A stretch of 5,424 nucleotides of DNA from Nitrospiraceae bacterium (GTDB lineage Bacteria; Nitrospirota; Thermodesulfovibrionia; Thermodesulfovibrionales; Dissulfurispiraceae), in assembly GCA_003170655.1 (NCBI GenBank), contig PMYY01000023.1, positions 1 to 5,424 on the forward strand, written 5' to 3'. Of this stretch, positions 1 through 5,151 are shown in pieces. The first letter of the stretch is position 1; every line of letters begins with the position of its first letter. A program made the translations under genes and the position numbers. The notes under the pieces were generated by a model. It did no database searches and had not been told where the DNA came from. It saw only the letters and a program-made list of their open reading frames with translations.

Positions 1-315
1 AAGTCCGACAGGCTCCTAGTTTTAGAAATCTCCATTAGTACGACGTACAGTCAGACAGCGGTCTTGAACTCTATGTCGCGAACCATTACTATTTCCCTAG
101 TAGTTATGCTGTATCCACTGCAAGCTATTTATGTCCGAAATAATTACAGGGGTATCCTGAATATGCTGATGGGTACAACTGAAAAGCATTGGAGGTCGAC
201 TCCAAACTGCATCAAGTCACTGACGCGTCTGTCAACTCTCTCTGGATGTTTTGGACCGGCTCTTTTATCTTTACCAACATAAATTTCGCTGGACGAATTT
301 GGACAATAATTGAGG
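1..315. other. Gene-free left end
   Basis: I see no supportable gene here. The short plus-strand frames have no recognisable family and no ribosome binding site, and one of them runs antisense into the phospholipase remnant to the right. A minus-strand frame is open without a start codon from 344 down to a stop at 144-146 (about 66 codons), but I cannot assign it. An ATG on the minus strand at 33-35 opens a frame that leaves the window after eleven codons and has no Shine-Dalgarno. The stretch is the downstream flank of the phospholipase remnant and may hold further eroded coding sequence. Confidence 0.5.
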
Positions 316-696
316 CTATAGCCAGTGCTGGAGTAGGTGGGATATCAACTTCCTTATCCGAGGATACAATGGTCTTTGATTCCATTCATTTAGTTTCTCT
401 TGATAGGATTTGTCAATGTCCTTATCGAACTTCTGCTCCATCTTGGCTGCAAATTCATTGCTCAGGATGACGGCATTTACTTCGTCATTTAGCAAGAAGC
501 TCCAGAAGTCCATATTGCTCGATCCCACTGTGGACCAGCCGCCGTCTATGACACCTGTCTTTGCGTGCAGTACCGCGTCGCGCTTTTCGAATATCCTTAC
601 ACCAGCCTCGAGTAGGTCTGAATAATAATAATGGCCTGCATAAAGTGCTAATTCAGAATCGGTAACCTTAGGAAGAATTATCTTTACATCGCAATC
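316..696 (-). pseudogene. C-terminal remnant of a phospholipase D / cardiolipin synthase-like protein
   Basis: The open frame encodes about 126 residues ending at a TAG (316-318). It reads like the last quarter to third of a cardiolipin synthase: an opening DCDVKIILP strand, then a YAGHYYYSDLLEAGVRIFE segment, then a complete second HKD motif (HAKTGVID at 544-567 followed by GSSN at 514-525), then LLNDEVNAVILSNEFA, and a basic WNQRPLYPRIRK...WL end typical of the family. Members of this superfamily transfer phosphatidyl groups at the membrane using two HKD motifs. Family proteins are usually about 400-480 residues. Here the frame meets a TAA at 697-699, and no frame upstream of it shows the expected N-terminal HKD domain or membrane segments, only unrelated sequence up to the end of hpnJ. 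A GTG at 526-528 could serve as a start but would cut off the HKD motif. I infer a gene truncated by deletion or rearrangement near 697. Family assignment is firm; loss of function is inferred from missing sequence. Confidence 0.85.
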
Positions 697-748
697 TTAT
701 CGTGATATCGATTGACAGACAGAATTGCACGGGTTTGCTTTTCGACGT

Positions 749-765
749 TAAGAAGGACCTTCTTA
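749..765. repeat. Perfect 17-bp palindrome (8-bp arms)
   Basis: TAAGAAGG, one central A, then CCTTCTTA. It lies in the 164-base gap between the end of hpnJ and the breakpoint of the phospholipase remnant. With one unpaired base it cannot form a tight RNA hairpin without opening inner pairs, so a protein-binding site or a chance palindrome is more likely than a terminator. Confidence 0.5.
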
Positions 766-860
766 CCATGGCTTCTCCTGCGAAGTGCGCTTGCGACGAC
801 TTCAACTCAGCAGGAGCGGCTCCAAGGAAAAGTTTTAACCCATGCGTTCATATCTACCGC

Positions 861-2285
861 TCAGGACGAACCCGCATTTTTACGCTTTGCCATAAAAGAG
901 AAGAATTCTCTGCCCTCTCTGATGCGCCTGCTGAATTCATCCCTGTCCTGAATCATTTCCTTTACTATTCTCATTATCGGCCGCCATCTCATGTAGAACC
1001 GGCGATTAAAGCGCTCCACTGACTCGAACAATTCTTCGCGAGAGATCGAGGTATATGAAATCGCTGAATTCTGGATGCCATCGCTGACCAGTTGTTCTCC
1101 CTCACTTGCAAGCCAGCCCTTACGAAGTGCCTGTTCATACAGTTCAGTGCCGGGATACGGGGCTACAAGCGATACCTGTATACTGTATGGGTCCATTTCA
1201 AGTGCAAAGCGCAAGGTCTCTTCGATGGTCTCTGCTGTCTCACCTGGCAATCCGAGAATGAAGGCACCGTGGACCAATATGCCAAGCTCCTTTGTTGCCT
1301 TAACAAATGCTCTTATCTGCTCGAGTTTGGTCCCTTTCTTGATGTTGTTCAAAATCTGCTGGTTCCCGGATTCGAATCCCACGGTAAGCAGCCGCAATCC
1401 ACTTTCTTTCAGTTCTCGCAGCGTATCTCTCCGGACATTTGCCCTCGCATTGCAGGACCAGGTGATTCCCAGTTTTTTGAACTTCCGGGCAATTTCCACT
1501 GCGCGGGCAGGGTTGTCGGTAAACGTAGCATCATCCAGGAAAAATTCCTTGGCTTGCGGGAATAGACGTTGTGCATTCACCATTTCGTCATAAACGTTTT
1601 GCGGGCTCCTGACCCGGTAATCATGCCCTGTAAGCGTCTGGGGCCAGAGACAAAAAGTGCAGCGTGCACGGCAACCGCGGCCTGTGTAAAAGGAAATATA
1701 CGGATGTTTCAAATACCCGTTATAATACCGTTCTATTACGAGGTCGCGGGCATAAATATCGGTAACAAATGGGAGGGCATCTAAATCCTGTATCGGCGGA
1801 CGGAGCGGGGTGTGCCTAACCTTGCCATTTTCGCGGTATGCGATACCATCTACACGGTGAAAGGGAATACCTTTTGCTATTTCCGCTACTGCATAATCGA
1901 ATTCGCCTGTAGTGACAAAATCAATAGCCGCTGACTTCTGCAGCGTCTCTTCCGGAAGGGTCACAGTATGGGGTCCTACAAATCCTATAATACTGGCAGG
2001 GTAATGATCTTTCAGACGTTCCGCTATGCCTGCGTCATTCACAACTGTCGGCGTGCTTGTATTTATAACTATAAGATCATAGCCACGCGCTTGCTCAACA
2101 ACCTCTTCGATGCCCATATCGGCAGGCGGTGCATCAATGAGACGGCTTTCGGCAATAAGCCCGGCAGGATAGGCGAGCCAGGTGGGATACCAGAAGGAAC
2201 GGATCTCGCGCCGCGCTTGGTATCGTGCACCAGCTCCACCGTCAAACCCACCAAAAGATGGAGGGTTAAGTAATAGGGTTCGCAT
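861..2285 (-). CDS. hpnJ: Hopanoid biosynthesis radical SAM protein HpnJ
   Basis: This 474-residue protein matches HpnJ over its full length, as I know the family. The N-terminus FDGGAGARYQARREIRSFWY (residues 14-33) is a family signature. Residues about 45-140 form the cobalamin-binding-like Rossmann domain seen in this radical SAM class, although I see no classical DxHxxG cobalamin motif. The radical SAM core begins with GRGCRARCTFC; cysteines 205, 209 and 212 form the CX3CX2C site for the 4Fe-4S cluster. Later conserved points are GFESGNQQIL (303-312) and ILGLPGET (343-350). In Burkholderia, genetic work places HpnJ after HpnI and HpnK, in the ring contraction that turns the glucosamine headgroup of bacteriohopanetetrol into the cyclitol ether. 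The usual length is about 470 residues, so the gene is complete. The start is supported by AGGAGG seven bases upstream. No hpnI or hpnK lies next to it in the window. Confidence 0.93.
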   Translation of the reverse strand: MRTLLLNPPSFGGFDGGAGARYQARREIRSFWYPTWLAYPAGLIAESRLIDAPPADMGIEEVVEQARGYDLIVINTSTPTVVNDAGIAERLKDHYPASIIGFVGPHTVTLPEETLQKSAAIDFVTTGEFDYAVAEIAKGIPFHRVDGIAYRENGKVRHTPLRPPIQDLDALPFVTDIYARDLVIERYYNGYLKHPYISFYTGRGCRARCTFCLWPQTLTGHDYRVRSPQNVYDEMVNAQRLFPQAKEFFLDDATFTDNPARAVEIARKFKKLGITWSCNARANVRRDTLRELKESGLRLLTVGFESGNQQILNNIKKGTKLEQIRAFVKATKELGILVHGAFILGLPGETAETIEETLRFALEMDPYSIQVSLVAPYPGTELYEQALRKGWLASEGEQLVSDGIQNSAISYTSISREELFESVERFNRRFYMRWRPIMRIVKEMIQDRDEFSRRIREGREFFSFMAKRKNAGSS

Positions 2286-2290
2286 CTTTT

Positions 2291-2298
2291 CTCCTCCT
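2291..2298 (-). promoter_or_regulatory. Strong ribosome binding site of hpnJ
   Basis: On the minus strand the sequence reads AGGAGGAG followed by AAAAG and the ATG. The AGGAGG core (2293-2298) sits seven bases before the start, a near-ideal Shine-Dalgarno that fixes the start codon at 2283-2285. Confidence 0.85.
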
Positions 2299-2790
2299 AC
2301 TGAGAGTGTATGCCTACAGAAATCAGATAGAAAGCTTTATCAAAGCAAAACAAAGTAACAAGGCCAGAGTAATTTATAGTAACCGACGAGTTTTTGCAAG
2401 TTTAGGAAGCTTCCTTTTTTGCACATTCATACGGAACTTTACACTTCCGGCAAAACGTCCGTGGTGTCTAGTACTTAGTGGATCACAAACTGACCGCTGG
2501 GAAATCCTACTTATAATCAATCCTGCACCCGACACTATGTAGCCTCTTTGTTTTAACCAGAATTGCTCAGGGACGTTTCTCTATCCCGCTTTCATGTGAA
2601 CCTCAATCCCTTTATTGTGAAGTACAGTTCTTTAGATAGATGTCAATCTGCCCTTCGTACAATTTTTATAAAATAATCTATTGGTGCGGGAGCAAGCAAG
2701 AACAAGCTGGGATATGAGGATCGGTTCCTTGCACCCCCCAGCGTGTCATCTGAATATAGCATTCTCACACTGGATTGATCAGGAGCCGTA
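2299..2790. other. Long intergenic region upstream of hpnJ
   Basis: About 490 AT-rich bases with no gene I can support on either strand; a plus-strand 78-codon frame at 2306-2542 has no family resemblance. The region must contain the hpnJ promoter unless hpnJ is read through from the phosphotransferase gene. A minus-strand candidate with TATAAA (about 2372-2377) and TTGCAA 15 bases further upstream is weak because of its spacing. Other structure: a 12-bp palindrome AGGAAGCTTCCT at 2404-2415 followed by a run of T, and two overlapping stems at 2688-2742 described separately. Confidence 0.5.
2688..2742. other. Two interlocking potential stems downstream of the phosphotransferase gene
   Basis: GGGAGCAAG (2688-2696) can pair with CTTGCACCC (2728-2736) over eight of nine positions. 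GCTGGG (2706-2711) can pair perfectly with CCCAGC (2737-2742). The arms interleave, so the stems are either alternatives or a pseudoknot. Read on the minus strand, GCTGGG...CCCAGC is followed by TTGTTCTTG and lies about 50-85 bases past the phosphotransferase stop, so it could be a weak terminator with a large loop. On the plus strand it follows a TATAAA at 2667-2672. The function is uncertain. Confidence 0.3.
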
Positions 2791-3843
2791 CTATTTCGTG
2801 GAAACGATATAAGCATTGACAGCTTTGTAATCGAATTTGTCGACGGACAGAATATGCTTTACGAATGAAAAAATCTTGAGCCTGACATCAGGGGTAACAT
2901 CCGGATAGAAAACCGGGTTGGCAACCACAACACCGCGAAAGGCATAGAAAGGAGCGAGTACTCCGAGGATTTCCTCATCCCCCGTTGCTCTTAAGTATTC
3001 ATCGAAAAATAGTCTCAATCCTTCGAGATACACGCCCCTCACATCTCCGTGAACCCTGAGCGAGAAGAAGATATAGTTGATCGTTAGTGCTGTGACATCG
3101 TCTGCAGGCTCACCCCATGGACCACGGCTCCTGTCTAGAAGTACGAAATCGTTGTCGTCCTGAAACCAGATATTGCCAGGATGAAAGTCGCCGTGGATCA
3201 TAGACAGGCGGTATTCTTTTCCCCTCAGCTTCGCCCGCCAGTCTATACACATTTTTTCGATGTCAGCCATTTCAGCGCTGCTCAAAGTCCCGTCGGGATA
3301 TGTATCGAAGACGCCCATCAGGCATTCGCCATGGCCTATTGTATCCCTAACTTTCCTTAAGTATAGAGAACGTGATTCTTTCTTTTTCGAGTGAATACGC
3401 GCCAGATATGAAGCCATCGCTTTTATTTTAGAGATCCCTGCTGCGTCGAGCTTTTCTTTATTCCTGAATGCTTCCAGGTCCTTGAAGTAGTCTATTCCTT
3501 CGGCCACTTCCATTAGTAAATAGTATTCCTTACCCCCCATGATAGATTTCACCCCGCCGTCTTCGAGTTCGGCAAGGACATCAAGGGCGCGAACATGGCG
3601 AGGAAGGTTCTTGTACTCTTCAAGATCAAGGAGGAAGACCCCTGCCCGGTCAGAGGGGTAATCATGTCCAAGCCCTTCTGGAAAGAGTGTTTTGACGACA
3701 TACGATTTGCACACTCCGGCAGTGCACATGCTGATTAGATATCCGGACCCCTGGACGCCCGAGCCGAGCTTGCTGATATCAAGATAAGTAACATCCGTAA
3801 ATGTTGCCCGGACGTACGCTTTCAATGCCTGTTCGTTTATCAT
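2791..3843 (-). CDS. APH-family (aminoglycoside phosphotransferase-like) kinase
   Basis: The 350-residue protein has the fold landmarks of the APH/choline kinase family. A glycine-rich stretch LGSGVQGSGYL (26-36) resembles the nucleotide loop and VVKTL (49-53) carries the likely ATP-contacting Lys51. The Brenner motif HGDFHPGN (217-224) supplies the catalytic Asp219 and Asn224. LLDRS (235-239) follows, with Asp237 as the probable magnesium ligand, then GPWGEPADD (241-249). Length fits the family, and no domain is missing. Enzymes of this family phosphorylate hydroxyl groups on small molecules such as aminoglycosides, choline, homoserine or sugars; nothing here identifies the substrate, and most chromosomal members like this are not resistance genes. 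The start ATG at 3841-3843 has an in-frame TAG 15 bases upstream and no clear Shine-Dalgarno; a possible -10 box TATTAT (3853-3858) lies nine bases before it. A strong terminator upstream suggests its own transcription unit. Confidence 0.85.
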   Translation of the reverse strand: MINEQALKAYVRATFTDVTYLDISKLGSGVQGSGYLISMCTAGVCKSYVVKTLFPEGLGHDYPSDRAGVFLLDLEEYKNLPRHVRALDVLAELEDGGVKSIMGGKEYYLLMEVAEGIDYFKDLEAFRNKEKLDAAGISKIKAMASYLARIHSKKKESRSLYLRKVRDTIGHGECLMGVFDTYPDGTLSSAEMADIEKMCIDWRAKLRGKEYRLSMIHGDFHPGNIWFQDDNDFVLLDRSRGPWGEPADDVTALTINYIFFSLRVHGDVRGVYLEGLRLFFDEYLRATGDEEILGVLAPFYAFRGVVVANPVFYPDVTPDVRLKIFSFVKHILSVDKFDYKAVNAYIVSTK

Positions 3844-3897
3844 GCTGTAAACATAATACTAATTAAGAGACCATGGAAGAAATCCGTAAAACAGATC

Positions 3898-3935
3898 AAA
3901 AAACCAAAAAGGGGACATTCGTCCCCTTTTTGGTT
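3898..3935 (-). terminator. Strong intrinsic terminator after the exported-protein gene
   Basis: AACCAAAAAGGGGAC (3902-3916) and GTCCCCTTTTTGGTT (3921-3935) form a perfect 15-bp stem with a 4-base loop. Read on the minus strand, the stem ends in GGTT and runs into TTTT (3901-3898), giving a U-tract. It starts 29 bases past the stop of the gene at 3965-4435 and lies about 55 bases upstream of the phosphotransferase start, so it should separate the two units. On the plus strand no T run follows, so it acts mainly in the minus direction. Confidence 0.9.
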
Positions 3936-3964
3936 CTACAGGTGTTCAGGCGTTATTGGTCTTT

Positions 3965-4435
3965 TTAATACCTGTCTCTTTCACCATGCCTTTCTTCTCG
4001 ATCTCCCCGATCACCATGTTCTCTTCGCTCTTCATGCCGCTCGCGCTGATCACCTTGCCGGTCCCAGTAGCTGTCCCTTTCCCAGCTCTTCCAGTTTCTC
4101 TGCATGTCTTCATAGGCGATCCTGGGTCCGCTTGCGAAATGACGGTGGTAGTCCGGCGGCAGTTCTATGACGGCACGGGGGACCCTTTCGGACCGCACAT
4201 ACGCCCAGGAACCATTATAACGTGCTGATCTGTACCAGCGACCTTCATAGGGTACCGCATATGCATATGTTCCGGGGATCACGACCATAGGGGGTGAAGC
4301 CGGGACTTCATACGCCAGAGGCGGTGCGAATATCCCCACGTTAACGTTTACTCCGGCATCACTCTGGGTGGTAAATCCCGTTAACAACGAGAATGAGACT
4401 GCCACAATCCCCACGGCTAATTTTTCGCTTTTCAT
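3965..4435 (-). CDS. Small exported protein with charged low-complexity tail
   Basis: The 156-residue product begins with a signal peptide: MKSEK, a hydrophobic core LAVGIVAVSFSLLTGF (6-21), and a likely cleavage after SDA near residue 27, which predicts export across the inner membrane. The mature region has VNVNVGIFAPP (30-39), PPMVVIPGTYAYAVP (48-62) and GRWYRSARYNGSWAYV (65-80), then PRAVIELPPDY (86-96). This pattern of PGTY, tryptophan/tyrosine pairs and LPPDY resembles uncharacterised exported proteins I recall from Geobacter- and Nitrospirota-type bacteria; no biochemical role is known to me. Residues 117-156 are almost only R, E, D, H and G (eleven Arg, eight Glu, six Asp), probably disordered. 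The start is supported by AAGGA seven bases upstream, and a strong terminator follows the TAA. It appears to be a single-gene unit; I see no confident promoter in the 100 bases before it. Confidence 0.82.
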   Translation of the reverse strand: MKSEKLAVGIVAVSFSLLTGFTTQSDAGVNVNVGIFAPPLAYEVPASPPMVVIPGTYAYAVPYEGRWYRSARYNGSWAYVRSERVPRAVIELPPDYHRHFASGPRIAYEDMQRNWKSWERDSYWDRQGDQRERHEERREHGDRGDREERHGERDRY

Positions 4436-4442
4436 TGTATCA

Positions 4443-4447
4443 TCCTT
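4443..4447 (-). promoter_or_regulatory. Ribosome binding site of the exported-protein gene
   Basis: AAGGA on the minus strand, seven bases before the ATG at 4433-4435, supports this start and so keeps the full signal peptide. Confidence 0.7.
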
Positions 4448-4543
4448 TTCTCAAACCAGATTTGGAAATTGCACAAGTATTTCTGTTCCTTGGCTATACA
4501 GTATCAAATAGTTGTGAAGGCAGGACGAAAGTATTATGAAGAA

Positions 4544-4947
4544 TTATGAATCACTCGGATCTTTATCTGTTATGACGACGATAACAGCATTCTTATCTTT
4601 AAGTTGGATGTTTGTCTGCGGTTTTAAGATCGGCAACTCACCTGCTCTCAAGATTTCTTTCACGACCAGCTGCAGCCGTTTAATTGCAGAGTCATAGCCA
4701 CGATCTTGGGCATCTGCCCGACAACCAACTCCAGCATGAACTTGTAGCCATTGAGGCCTCTGCCGGCGGTCTTAGTAGCGATCGCTTTAGTAAACAAATC
4801 CAAAGCTGATGAAATAACCTCTATGTCTCCCGACTGCACCGAGCGCGGGCCCCCACAAAGGATCTACCTTTCGCATGTCGCAGCATAACCGATCGTTACC
4901 ACACAATCATTTTTGACTTCTCCACACTGTGCACAAATTCTTTCCAT
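4544..4947 (-). pseudogene. Interrupted CxxC-containing gene of unknown family
   Basis: From an ATG at 4945-4947 (GAGG five bases upstream) the frame reads MERICAQCGEV..., 27 codons with a CxxC (Cys5, Cys8) and further cysteines 15 and 25, then TAG at 4864-4866. The same frame then continues open for 67 codons (4863-4663): ILCGG..., GDIEVISSALDLFTKAIATK and GYKFMLELVVG. A second frame is open from 4771 to TAA at 4544-4546. It carries protein-like sequence, an amphipathic stretch (YDSAIKRLQLVVKEILRAG) and then strands (NAVIVVITDKDPSDS). Protein-like character moves from one frame to the other around 4710-4730. Read together this is a product of roughly 130 residues with a zinc-ribbon-like N-terminus, broken by one stop and one frameshift. 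I do not recognise the family. Sequencing error or, less likely, recoding could also explain it. It lies about 110 bases upstream of the exported-protein gene, same strand. Confidence 0.6.
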
Positions 4948-4983
4948 TTGATCCTCATCTGCCTGCCCTCAAGAAAGTAAGAC

Positions 4984-5012
4984 AGGAGTTTAAGAGATAA
5001 CTCCTCCTTTTT
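4984..5012 (+). terminator. Weak terminator-like hairpin
   Basis: AGGAGTT (4984-4990) and AACTCCT (4999-5005) form a 7-bp stem with an 8-base loop, followed by CC and five T. It has the shape of a plus-strand intrinsic terminator, but the stem is short and no plus-strand gene ends nearby. It lies just upstream of the interrupted CxxC gene, so on that strand it could instead be part of the leader. Confidence 0.35.
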
Positions 5013-5042
5013 AATCTAAGTAATTGAAATTCCAGTCACTTC

Positions 5043-5132
5043 TGCTTGTTGTTGCGTAAGACCCCTCCGCATTATCTGAAAGGTCCTATTAATTAGCCAT
5101 TAATAGTATATTATGCTTGACATGTAAGACCC
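5043..5132 (+). repeat. Duplicated TGCTTG...GTAAGACCC motif next to the IS
   Basis: TGCTTG, seven bases, GTAAGACCC at 5043-5064 recurs as TGCTTG, four bases, GTAAGACCC at 5114-5132. The second copy overlaps the -35 box and spacer of the transposase promoter. A shorter GTAAGAC also occurs at 4977-4983. The copies could be transposase-binding sites, a remnant of another insertion end, or part of the terminal repeat; the other end of the element is outside the window, so this is not testable here. Confidence 0.45.
5086..5106. repeat. Perfect 8-bp inverted repeat upstream of the transposase promoter
   Basis: CTATTAAT (5086-5093), five bases TAGCC, ATTAATAG (5099-5106). It ends ten bases before the -35 box. 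The AT-rich dyad could bind a regulator or be a feature of the insertion site; it is too AT-rich to be a convincing terminator. Confidence 0.5.
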
Positions 5133-5145
5133 TACGTGATATAAT
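5117..5145 (+). promoter_or_regulatory. Perfect-consensus sigma70 promoter of the transposase
   Basis: TTGACA (5117-5122), a 17-base spacer, and TATAAT (5140-5145): all twelve consensus bases at the optimal spacing. Transcription would start about seven bases past the -10 box, at or next to the A of the transposase ATG at 5152. No Shine-Dalgarno lies between, so the message is predicted to be leaderless. Confidence 0.85.
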
Positions 5146-5151
5146 ATTCAT

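Noticed and set aside
1..35. Minus-strand ATG at 33-35 opening a frame that leaves the window
   Set aside because: Only eleven codons are visible, with no Shine-Dalgarno and no recognisable N-terminus.
144..344. Minus-strand open stretch of about 66 codons past the phospholipase remnant
   Set aside because: It has no start codon, no recognised family and is within the length expected by chance; kept only as a possible eroded trace.
189..470. Plus-strand frames at 64-282, 189-470 and 410-625
   Set aside because: No recognisable protein; two of them run antisense to the phospholipase D remnant, whose conserved motifs are on the minus strand.
1075..1593. Long plus-strand open frames (172 codons, and 157 codons at 1092-1565) inside hpnJ
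   Set aside because: They are antisense to a clearly recognised, intact radical SAM gene, have no family resemblance and no ribosome binding site.
2404..2415. Palindrome AGGAAGCTTCCT followed by T run as a terminator
   Set aside because: With no loop, only three outer pairs could form around a six-base loop, too weak for an intrinsic terminator, and no plus-strand gene precedes it.
2791..3843. Calling the APH-family gene an antibiotic resistance gene
   Set aside because: Only the general kinase motifs are visible; nothing indicates aminoglycosides as the substrate and the context is chromosomal housekeeping plus decay.
4660..4947. Programmed recoding (TAG read-through plus frameshift) in the CxxC gene
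   Set aside because: No slippery heptamer or downstream structure was evident, and two independent interruptions in one short gene fit decay or sequence error better.
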